Origin: JAGQVA01 sp041391725 | GTDB taxonomy: Bacteria; Bacteroidota; Bacteroidia; J057 | Direction: 5' to 3' | Length of the DNA stretch: 64,000 bases | Assembly: GCA_041391725.1 (NCBI GenBank) | Contig: JAWKNL010000020.1 | Span: 54,878-118,877, forward strand | Shown here: positions 55,973 to 64,000 of the stretch, one piece after another | How positions within the stretch are numbered: the first letter of the stretch is position 1 | Layout: each line of letters starts with the position of its first letter | Position numbers and translations under genes: made by a program | The notes under the pieces: generated by a model | Databases searched by the model: none | Told to the model about the DNA's origin: nothing | The model's input: the letters and a program-made list of their open reading frames with translations, nothing else

Positions 55973-58900
55973 CTAACGAGAGGCCGGGAAAAGCATCTTT
56001 TTGCTGAATATCAGGATAATAACTATGGCAGACAACAGTATGCCCGCATAAATCAACCCATTCGCCCAAAACCCGCTGCCCTTTATGTTTACATTTCCGC
56101 CATTTCCGATCAGCACATATCCTGCCCAGAAATAGGGGTGGCAGTGGTAGTTGTCTGATTTTCGAAGCCAGTCGGTTTTTGACTCCCGGAGTGCGTTTTC
56201 GAGAGACCAATCTTCATTCACATAGCCGAAAAAAGAAGTGGTTATCTCCGCTCCGGCCTGATCGTCGGTTTGCCAGAGGGTGGTAAGCACATTGCGGCTA
56301 CCGCTGTACTGAAATGCCCGTGCCAGGCTCATGATTCCTTCTCCTCTTTGCAAAGGGCCGGCGCCTGTCTGGCAGGCACTGAGCACAGTAAGCGGGCTGT
56401 TGAGGTCTAATCCAAATATTTCCCACACATGTAGCATATTGTCTTCGGCGCTGTCGGTCTGCGGTCCGAAATACAGTTTTGAAGCCATTGGGTCATTGTC
56501 ATCTGCAACGGCATGTGTGGCAAAATGAAGAATATGGGGGGTATCTTCCAGTTTTTTTACGGATGCCTCATCTGCGGCGATTCCCGTCAGCGCTTTACCT
56601 TTGAGCAGGCCTGCGACCTGCATTACTTCGGTCTGATTATATCGCAGGGCACCGGGCATACTCCTTGTGCCGCCGGCATAGGCGTCTTCACCAAAAGCAG
56701 GCGCAAACCCCAGGTATGGGGCCGGATATTCGGAGGCTTCGGCATACTGGAGCCAGATACCCGCATTGTTGATATACCGGAAGGTAAAATTGCGGGCGAG
56801 AAAAGCCCATTCCCTGTATTCGTTGTCATATTTGCTCTCGCTGTTTTCCTGCAAGAGTGTTTCAAACGGGAGATACCCCAACTTCCCGTCGGGAATGATG
56901 AGGAGGTTTTTCATTTCTGAAGAAAGTCCGGGAAGAAGGATTTGGGTGAGAGATTGTCCTTTTTCAGCGATATTTTGGATATCGTCGGATGGAAGAGCGC
57001 GGATAAAAGCGAGCCATTCTCTTAGCGTTTCGTCTGTATCGGAGCCAGTGTAAAGCTTTATATACCATTTGCCTTCAAAAAACCGGAAGACAAATAGTTT
57101 TTTCCCCTCCTGAAAATAACTGTAAATGGCCTGAGTGCCTGGAATATTTGCGGTGAATTCGTCAGGGGAAAGCGGTGATGGATATTTGAGACGGTAGTAA
57201 CCAGGGTGTTGGTTTTCCAATTTTCGGAGAAAATTGCGGTACTCACGGCTGATGCGGTAATAGGCTTCCCGGTTTTGGGCAACTTGCAGGCTGTCGGTCT
57301 CCTTCTTCCTCCTGAGAAATATTCATGGAAGCAAGCTGCTGCCGGTATTCTTGTTCCTGTTTCAAAAGGGAGTCTGGTACTCCCGAAAAACGCAGGGCCT
57401 GTCTGGTTTGGATATGCGCGCGTAGTTGATCCGATTTCCCTGTTCTGCCAGTTGGAAAGCCTTTTTTATATAGACTTCCGCCCCCGTTTCCATGTACAGA
57501 TCATTACAGACCGAAAGGGCCTTTTCCAAAATCCTGCGCTGGTCGGCGGCCTGGGTCAGCCGTGATTCAGACGATTCATAATAATAACGCTGGCTGTCGG
57601 TCACGGCAATCCGGGCTTCCAGACAGGCAAGTTGAGCGAGCTGGTAGTCAAACACGCCTGATCGACGGTAAAGCGAATCATTCCAATCGGCCATTTCCTC
57701 AAACAATGCAGGCAGAAGTGTATTCCTCCACATACTATATGTCTGCGAATCGGGAGACAACTGAAAAGGAAGGTCGGGCATGGCGATTTTCCAGGCTCTT
57801 TCAAAGTATGAAATGCTGGAATCTGCATTCCCTTTCGAAAGCCAGGTTACGGCCATCTGTCGATAGGTATCGACCAGATTCCACTGCATTCCTCCGGAGA
57901 TATAAATTTTTTCGGCAGTATGCAGGCTCAGTAGTGCGTCCTCATATTTTTTTGCATTCAGCTGTGCCTCTCCCATCAACTCCCAGGCCCAGGCTTTGCG
58001 CATGGAGTAGGGGGCAAGGTGAATTTCAGCAATGCGGATAGCCTTTTTCTGCGCAGTTATCGCTTCGGGGTAATTTCCCATCAGAAAATAAATCGTACCC
58101 AGCCTGCTGTAATCCTGTACCAGTTGGGAATTGTCCTTCCCAAATACGGCCACATCGGCTTCTATGGACATGCGAATATAACGGAGTGCTTCTTCATACC
58201 GGCTCAGTCCCTGCAAGGCTGCACTCCTTGTGTAATAAATGCGGTTGAGCCCGTCGGGCTGAAGGTCGGGCCATTGGCGGATAATCGCCTCTGCCTGGTC
58301 GAGATATTTTAGTGCCTCATAGCAGTCGCCGACCGAATTTAATGCCCCTGCATAATTATACAGGGTTGCGTACTTAATGGCGGGTTTTACGCTATCGATA
58401 TAGGGGAGATTTTTCTGAAACTGCTCCACTGCTTTCCAGGGTTGCCCCAGCGACTGGTACTGAACGGCAGCATTGCTGCGTACCTGAAGCACATGTGCAT
58501 GTCCCGGCCGCAACATCCGGGAAAGAATTTCCGCAGCCCGCTGATAATGCTTCACAGATTCATGCGGTTTGTCAATATTGGAATAAATAATACCCAGCGC
58601 ATTCTCTACATAGGCAATATCCAACCTGTTTCCTGAAGGGTAGCGTTTTTCAAATAATTCGAGTGCGTGATGACAGTAATACAGCGCAGAATCATATGAT
58701 TCAATATACGAGTAAGCCTGTCCTGCCCATTGAAAAATAATCGGTCGCAGGGTATCGCCGGGAGCAAGTGCCTTACAGTCATTGAGAATAGCCTGGTACC
58801 GGCTGATGCAGTTGTCAAATTCTCCGAGCCGGGCCTCTATGTCGGCACGTTCGCCACGTGCAAGAAAAATCTCGTGATGAAGGGAGCCGATCCATGCGGA

Positions 58901-59233
58901 AGCATCTATCACACTGTCGAGAATAGCGATGGCTTTTTCGGTATAACCATTCCTTGCATAATACTTCCCGATCTGCCGCATGGCTGCCACCCGGAGGAGG
59001 GTATCATTTTCCTGCATCGCCTGTTTTTGCGCCTGCTGGCTGAAGGAAAGCGATTCGTCAAAGCGACCATCTTTCCAGCTTTTTTGGGAAGCATGAAGCA
59101 GACTTCGGGCAGAACCTCCCGCCATACGGGGAGCCTGGCCGGTAAACAAAAACAAAACACAAAGGAAAAACAGCAGCCATTTCCCTAAAAAAAACTTTCG
59201 CATCCGTGTTAACCTTGTAGAGGATGTTTCCAT
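55973..59233 (-). CDS. TPR-CHAT caspase-like protein B, membrane-anchored, with frameshifts
   Basis: About 1,087 residues. A signal peptide (MRKFFLGKWLLFFLCVLFLF; this ATG at 59203 is a likely alternative start), some ten TPRs (ERADIEARLGEFDNCISRYQ, YVENALGIIYSNIDKPHESV, YLDQAEAIIRQWPDL), a helical linker, and a CHAT domain with His in LHFATHAVADD and Cys in LTVLSACQTGAGPLQRGEG, then GSGFWANGLIYAGILLSAIV as C-terminal membrane helix and a short basic tail. The layout and both ends match protein A, so they are tandem duplicates. Frame breaks fall between about 57220 and 57390, where AEQG is followed in other frames by the helical linker. It is divergent from a lipoprotein gene. Confidence 0.8.
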
Positions 59234-59257
59234 AGCTCTGTATTAACCACCCAATCT

Positions 59258-60400
59258 ATGAAAATTCCATCATTCCTCACTGCAACCCTGACCGCGCTGA
59301 TGTTTTTTTCGGCATGCGGAATGGAACAAACTTCCACCACCAACGATGAAACCGATTATATGAACGGAAATTTCTCATTCACCAGCAGTAACGGCGGCGA
59401 TGGCGACTATGTTGCTATGACCGATCCGAAAGAAAATGCGTTTACCGTAATGATGCCCAGCGGCTGGAAATCGCAGGTAAGCATGGAGCGCCCGCAGGGG
59501 CAGATTCGCAGTTGTGGTGTAGCTACCAGCCCTGATGGAAAAAGCCGGATTTTCTTTGGCGACCCCAACCTGCCTCAGTTTATCGTACCCAATTCGCAGA
59601 CAGCCCAGTTTCTCAGTGGTAATACCGGTTCTCCGATGCTTGTCGTGCAACAGTTTATGCAGGCCGAACAGTTTGCCACCGACTACGCACAAAGGTGTTT
59701 TGGAAGAGCGCCCGGATTTCGCGTTCTCGGCGTTGCCCCTGATCACGCTTATGTACAAAAAGCAATGGAAGAAGCCCGCAAAATGGGACTCACGCAAATG
59801 CCCTCGCTCACCGCAGCCAATGTCGTCTTTGAATTTAATGACAACGGAAAACCCGTCAAAGGCAAAATCAAAGCCACGACCTTCAGCCTTGAATCTATAT
59901 GGAACGCAGAAGTAAACGGATTTACTACCAGCGGCGACTTCACAGAAGTAGAAAAAATCCATGAATATGTAGTCAGTTCCTACAAAACCAACCCCCAGTG
60001 GCGCCAGCAGGAAAACGCCCGCCATCAGCAGGCTATGCAGCAAAATGCAATCAATAGTCAGCAGATCATGCAAAATATGACCAATGCCCACAACCAGCGC
60101 ATGCAGAATATGCAGCAAAACTTTAATGCCCACCAGCAGCGGATGCAGACCATGCAGAGCACTTTTGATAACCAAAACCAGGCATGGATGAATAATCAGG
60201 CTTCACAGGATCGCATGCACGAACAATTTATTGATTACATTAGGGATGAAAATACAGTTACCAACGGAACACAAACGGGTAAGGTCGAAACGGGATATAA
60301 TTATTACTATGTAGATCCCAATACCGGCAACTACATAGGCACCAATGTACAGGAAAACCCCAATCCGAGTGTGTATCATGGAGTGGCAAAAGAAAAATAA
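59258..60400 (+). CDS. Lipoprotein with Gln/Met/Asn-rich region
   Basis: The 380-residue product has a lipoprotein signal with lipobox FFSAC (Cys20). Residues about 55-245 form a globular domain (FTVMMPSGWKSQVSMERPQG, VVQQFMQAEQFATDYAQR). Residues about 250-320 are extremely rich in Gln, Met, Asn and His in a near-repeat (NAHNQRMQNMQQNFNAHQQR), a likely extended helix. The C-terminus (VETGYNYYYVDPNTGNYIGT) is a short beta module. No family is recognised with certainty. It is divergent from TPR-CHAT B with only 24 bases between the outer start codons, and precedes the serine hydrolase gene by 34 bases. Confidence 0.75.
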   Translation: MKIPSFLTATLTALMFFSACGMEQTSTTNDETDYMNGNFSFTSSNGGDGDYVAMTDPKENAFTVMMPSGWKSQVSMERPQGQIRSCGVATSPDGKSRIFFGDPNLPQFIVPNSQTAQFLSGNTGSPMLVVQQFMQAEQFATDYAQRCFGRAPGFRVLGVAPDHAYVQKAMEEARKMGLTQMPSLTAANVVFEFNDNGKPVKGKIKATTFSLESIWNAEVNGFTTSGDFTEVEKIHEYVVSSYKTNPQWRQQENARHQQAMQQNAINSQQIMQNMTNAHNQRMQNMQQNFNAHQQRMQTMQSTFDNQNQAWMNNQASQDRMHEQFIDYIRDENTVTNGTQTGKVETGYNYYYVDPNTGNYIGTNVQENPNPSVYHGVAKEK

Positions 60401-60434
60401 CTAATCTCTGATATTCTCTAACCTAATCTTTATC

Positions 60435-62316
60435 ATGAAATCCAGTCTTTCATTTTTACTGATCGCTTTTCTGAGCATTGCAGGGTTTGCTCAGACCGGA
60501 ATTGCCGTGCCCGAAATGGCAGCCTGCGACAATCTGGTCAACAATTTTCTTACACAATTTGGTATTCCCGGGGCTACGTTTGCCATGGCAAAAAACGGCA
60601 AACTCGTTTATATGCGCGCATTCGGTGATGCTAATCTGGCCAAAACCGAAGACACCCAGCCGTACCATATGTTCCGCATTGCAAGTGTATCAAAGCCCAT
60701 TACGTCGATTGCTGTAATGAAACTGGTACAGGAAGGGCAGCTCAGCCTGAGCGACAAGGTCTTTGGCCCCGGCGGCAGGCTTGCCAACCATCCATATCTC
60801 AGCACGGTGACCTATAGCGATACGCGGATCAATGATATTACCCTTCAGCAGTTGCTGGAGCACACTGCGGGCTGGAACCGGGATCTCGATTGTGTACCTT
60901 TCCCCAATCCGCCCTACACATGGTCTATTGCCTATTGCGATCCGATTGCTTTTCCGCTGTATGTAACCCAGAAGTTTGGCGAAACCAACCCTATAAGAGA
61001 AGAAGTCCTGATACGGTTTCTGATGGAAAACGGGCTGGATTTTACTCCCGGTACTCAATACGCCTACTCCAATGTGGGCTATCTCGTCATAGGGGAAATC
61101 ATCGAATCCGTAACCGGAAAATCCTATGAAGATTATATAAAAGATGAAATCCTCACTCCTCTGGGCATTTACGATATGTATATCGGTCATAATCTGCTCA
61201 AAGACAAAATGGAACGTGAAGGGGAATATTTTGGCAATGGCTTTACCGCCCCGAGTATTTACAATACCGGGCAGAATGTGCCCTGGGAATACGGAGGATG
61301 GAACCTGGAAGCCATGGACGCCCACGGCGGCTGGATTGCAACCGCCCGCGACCTGGTACGCCTTCTGGTAGCAGTGGACGGATTCAGCACCAAACCCGAT
61401 ATTCTGAATGCCGCCTCTATTACTGCTATGACCACCCCTTCCTCCGTACAGGCCAACTATGCCAAAGGCTGGCAGGTTAATTCCGCTAATAACTGGTGGC
61501 ATACAGGAGGGCTTGACGGCACGGCCAGTGAATGGGTGCGCAGCAGCGGCGGTTATACCTGGGCAATCATTCTCAACAAACGCGTCATCAATAGCAATGT
61601 TAGTGCATTCTCGGCCGCCCTCGACAATCTGCCCTGGAACTGCCTTGGACAAACGACCACATGGCCTACCCACGACCTGTTTGATTTCCCTTCACAGAAC
61701 GGCAAAGACTTCGTTTTTACCAGCCAGGGTACGACATCATTGAAAGTCAGTTGGACCAATGGAAACGGCAGCAAACGGATTCTGGTAGGAAGAGAAGAAG
61801 GCAGGGTAAATGCTTTCCCGCTTGACGGCGAAGACTATACCGCAAATGCAACTTTCGGGCAGGAAACTGACCTCGGAAATGGATGTTTTGTGCTCTACAA
61901 TGGCCCCGGATCAGATGAAATCATTACCGGTCTGACCGAAGGCAAAAAATACCACTTCCGGCTTTTTGACTACAACAAAAGCCCTAACAGCGGAAACCAC
62001 GCCCTTTATCAGCTTGCACATTCACCACAGGACAGTGCCACCACCGCAACCAATACCAGCATAGAAGACCTCGCCGACCTGGGGATTCGGTTTTATCCCA
62101 ATCCCTTCAGCGAAAACGTGCACATCAGCCTTCCATCAACCCAGGTTTGCACCCATATCGAACTCCACAACATGCAGGGACAACATTGTGCGAAGAACGA
62201 ATATCACCGGTACAGAACAGGACATTTACACCGGCGATCTGCCTACGCAGATTTACATGATTTCCTTCTTCGGAGAAGAAGGCTACCTCGGCAGCGAGCG
62301 GCTGCTAAAGCGGTAA
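60435..62316 (+). CDS. Secreted serine beta-lactamase-like hydrolase with T9SS domain (frameshift near the C-terminus)
   Basis: The product has a signal peptide (to GFAQ) and a class C beta-lactamase/DD-peptidase-like domain: SVSK (Ser84 nucleophile, Lys87), YSN in GTQYAYSNVGYLVIGEII, and HTGG in NWWHTGGLDGTASEW. A fibronectin-like module (SLKVSWTNGNGSKRILVGR, GLTEGKKYHFRLFDYNKS) and a type A sorting domain (IRFYPNPFSENVHISL) follow. At about 62190-62200 one base is lost or gained: the shifted frame gives TNITGTEQDIYTGDLPTQIY and GYLGSERLLKR with TAA at 62314, the normal sorting-domain end, whereas the uncorrected frame gives Arg-rich nonsense to 62330. It may hydrolyse peptides, esters or beta-lactams. 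Confidence 0.88.
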
Positions 62317-62339
62317 GATTTTTCTCATAGCAACATTCT

Positions 62340-62380
62340 ATCCGAGTAAATTGTGATTCCAGATTGCAATTTACTCGGAT
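62340..62380. terminator. 14-bp inverted repeat between the hydrolase and the DUF4143 gene
   Basis: ATCCGAGTAAATTG (62340-62353) and its complement (62367-62380) with a 13-base loop. It can end the hydrolase transcript, but it also sits 17 bases before the next ATG, so an operator role is equally possible. Its stem begins like that of the 1144-1186 hairpin, and stem and loop lengths agree. Confidence 0.55.
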
Positions 62381-62397
62381 GAGTGTTATTTTGAGCT

Positions 62398-63564
62398 ATG
62401 ATTGAGCGCAAACTTACCGGGCGATTGCTTCGCGATCTGGAATGGTCGCCCATTTTAGGGCTTGTAGGATCCAGACAGGTAGGAAAAACTACCCTTGTTC
62501 AACATTTGCGCGCACTGCTTCAAAAGCCCAGTATTTATCTCGATCTGGAATTACCACAGGATATTTTCAAACTGGAAGATGCACAGAGTTACCTTTCCAG
62601 CCATACAGACAAAACCGTTATTATAGACGAAATACAGGTAAAGCCGGAATTATTTGCCCTGCTTCGTGGGCTTATAGACCAGAAAAGAGAACCAGCACGG
62701 TTCATTTTACTAGGTTCCGCATCACCCCATATCGTTAAGCTCAACACGGAGACGCTTGCCGGACGTATTACCTATCACGAGTTGCCTCCGTTTTCACTTA
62801 CAGAAGTTCTGACACATACCAGTCAGGAGCAGCACTGGATCAGAGGAGGTTTTCCAGGCTCCCTGCTCGCTCCTTCGGCGCAAATCAGCAGAAAGTGGCT
62901 GGACGACTTTGTTGAAACCTTCATTTACCGCGATTTGACAAGACTGGGTTTCGCCATTCCCGCACCATTGTTGCGCAACTTGCTTCTGATGATCGCCCAT
63001 ATGCATGGAAGTGTGCTGAATGTGAGCAATATTGCAGCTTCTCTGGGCATTAGTCGCGGAACCGTAAATAAATATCTGGAATTACTGGAGGGTAGTTTTT
63101 TAATTCGTCGCCTGCCGCCATGGTTTGAAAATACAGGCAAGCGCCTGGTCAAATCACCTAAAATTTATTTTCGGGACAGCGGCCTGCTTCACTATTTGTT
63201 GCGGGTATTTGACATGGAGACCTTGCGGGGCAATCAGGCGGCGGGCATGTCCTGGGAAGGGTATGTAATCGAACAAATCATACGCGAAGCCCCCGAATTT
63301 TCTGATTTTTACTTTTACCGCACCCAGCACGGAGCCGAAACCGACCTGCTGATGATTACACCAGAGGGGAAAAAAGTATGTATTGAAATAAAGTTTTCCA
63401 TTGCGCCTGTGATTTCCAAAGGGTTTTTCCAAAGTGTGGAAGACATCAAACCCGATTACAGTTATGTTATTATTCCCGCCGGCGAGTGTTTTGACAGATC
63501 CGGAGGGCTGAGGATTTGCCCGCTCAATACCTTTCTGGAGAAGGAGTTGTCCGGGATGAAGTAG
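62398..63564 (+). CDS. DUF4143 family AAA ATPase, second copy
   Basis: The 388-residue product has Walker A GSRQVGKTT (residues 24-32), Walker B VIIDEIQ (about 75-81), a sensor strand FILLGSASPH, a winged helix (NIAASLGISRGTVNKYLELL) and the DUF4143 C-terminus with a PD-(D/E)XK-like core (HGAETDLLMITPEGKKVCIE and IKFS). It is only distantly similar to the first copy at 24900-26081 and belongs to another branch of the family. An inverted repeat lies just before its start, as in the first copy. No function is established for the family; mobile-gene behaviour is common. Confidence 0.87.
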   Translation: MIERKLTGRLLRDLEWSPILGLVGSRQVGKTTLVQHLRALLQKPSIYLDLELPQDIFKLEDAQSYLSSHTDKTVIIDEIQVKPELFALLRGLIDQKREPARFILLGSASPHIVKLNTETLAGRITYHELPPFSLTEVLTHTSQEQHWIRGGFPGSLLAPSAQISRKWLDDFVETFIYRDLTRLGFAIPAPLLRNLLLMIAHMHGSVLNVSNIAASLGISRGTVNKYLELLEGSFLIRRLPPWFENTGKRLVKSPKIYFRDSGLLHYLLRVFDMETLRGNQAAGMSWEGYVIEQIIREAPEFSDFYFYRTQHGAETDLLMITPEGKKVCIEIKFSIAPVISKGFFQSVEDIKPDYSYVIIPAGECFDRSGGLRICPLNTFLEKELSGMK

Positions 63565-63634
63565 GAGATTGGTGGAATAAATGAAAAAGTTGTATATTTA
63601 ATCTGTAAAAAACATTTCAAAATCTCTGTACACT

Positions 63635-63853
63635 ATGAGTCGGATGGAATTGGTTCTCGCCGAACTTGACAATTGGAAAGAGGAAGAAGTTCAGCAACTT
63701 TATCAAGTGCTGGTTCAACGCCTGATGAAAAAACATTTTGGTACTTCTGAAAAGATGAAAAACCTTCAAAAATACATTGGTATCGGGCGTGGCATATGGC
63801 AGGAAGATGCTCAGAAATATGTAAGCGGGCTGAGAGAGGATCGTGAGATATGA
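63635..63853 (+). CDS. Antitoxin-like protein of a PIN toxin-antitoxin pair
   Basis: A 72-residue acidic/basic mixed helical protein (MSRMELVLAELDNWKEEEVQ and a Lys/Arg-rich tail GLREDREI). It has no clear DNA-binding motif, but its size and its four-base ATGA overlap with a downstream PIN-domain gene mark it as the probable antitoxin. A second ATG three codons in is an alternative start. Regulation by the pair itself is expected from known VapBC-type systems. Confidence 0.7.
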   Translation: MSRMELVLAELDNWKEEEVQQLYQVLVQRLMKKHFGTSEKMKNLQKYIGIGRGIWQEDAQKYVSGLREDREI

Positions 63854-64000
63854 GTAAAGTGTTTTTAGATACCGCGCCAGTTATCTATTTAATAGAAAGT
63901 CATCCTACCTACATGCCACGTGTAGCAGGCTTTATTCAGGATGTGATACAAGCAGACAAACAGTTCATTACTTCACCCATTACTTTCGCAGAATTTGGAT
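63850..64000 (+). CDS. PIN-domain toxin (VapC-like), N-terminal part
   Basis: The gene runs off the right edge. The visible 50 residues MSKVFLDTAPVIYLIESHPT, then ADKQFITSPITFAEFG, carry the first PIN acidic residue (Asp7 in FLDTAPVIYLIE) and the conserved ITSPITFAEF strand-helix with its Glu. VapC-like PIN proteins cut RNA. The gene starts within the stop of the antitoxin-like gene. The remaining active-site aspartates lie outside the window. Confidence 0.75.
   Translation, partial: MSKVFLDTAPVIYLIESHPTYMPRVAGFIQDVIQADKQFITSPITFAEFG

Noticed and set aside
60690..61673. Long minus-strand frame inside the serine hydrolase gene
   Set aside because: The + strand has SxxK, YSN and HTGG in the right order, so this is a shadow.
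1..64000. tRNA, rRNA or known riboswitch
   Set aside because: No stretch shows the conserved tRNA T-loop with acceptor pairing, ribosomal sequence or a riboswitch core that I could recognise by eye; a covariance search was not possible.

Overview
The window comes from a Bacteroidota chromosome, most likely a Saprospiria-type environmental bacterium; the order is my inference. Seven secreted proteins carry type IX secretion C-terminal domains (one gliding-motility-associated type B, six type A). Several starts are preceded by the Bacteroidota -7 element TAnnTTTG. TPR-CHAT proteins, DUF1592/DUF1552 proteins, DUF2911 proteins and an outer-membrane beta-barrel receptor next to a LytS/LytTR pair fit the same group. 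I found no rRNA, tRNA or CRISPR array.

0-9 kb: the 3' end of an alcohol dehydrogenase, a small lipoprotein, a 5'-truncated Rpn-family nuclease with a nine-copy heptad repeat, a large T9SS surface protein, and a divergent translesion pair (dinB and a second DnaE-type polymerase) sharing a short AT-rich control region. 9-13.8 kb: a leftward three-gene unit (beta-propeller lipoprotein, PIG-L deacetylase, LamG adhesin). 13.9-15.7 kb: an AlbA_2/Schlafen-type ATP-binding regulator. 15.8-22.7 kb: a leftward six-gene unit (Tm-1-like protein, PEP-hydrolase TIM barrel, cupin, esterase, GH53 galactanase, DUF2911) that looks like a carbohydrate or aglycone utilisation operon. 22.8-35 kb: DUF1801, a T9SS protein, a DUF4143 ATPase behind tandem operator-like dyads, feoA-feoB plus a small Cys-rich protein, a sugar isomerase-like lipoprotein, DUF2911-TPR, a sialidase-fold protein, GNAT and an SBBP-repeat T9SS protein.

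35-38.6 kb: an FAD oxidoreductase, a PD-(D/E)XK transposase-like gene, and a low-GC gene for an undescribed PD-(D/E)XK-like protein lying between two related attC-like hairpins with matching cassette ends; this is the best mobile-cassette signal. 38.6-45.7 kb: T9SS protein, the DUF1592/DUF1552 pair, a YhcG-type nuclease and a small membrane protein.

45.7-62.3 kb contains many reading-frame breaks. An outer-membrane receptor, a LytS-type kinase and a LytTR regulator are all broken, and a beta-helix protein, two tandem TPR-CHAT proteins and a serine hydrolase carry fewer breaks. Many of the breaks fit loss of one base from a homopolymer, so consensus error is a serious alternative to gene decay. 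The two TPR-CHAT proteins (caspase-like, with an N-terminal export signal and a C-terminal membrane anchor) form an operon and are the most attractive undescribed system here. The window ends with a second DUF4143 ATPase and the start of a PIN-domain toxin-antitoxin pair.
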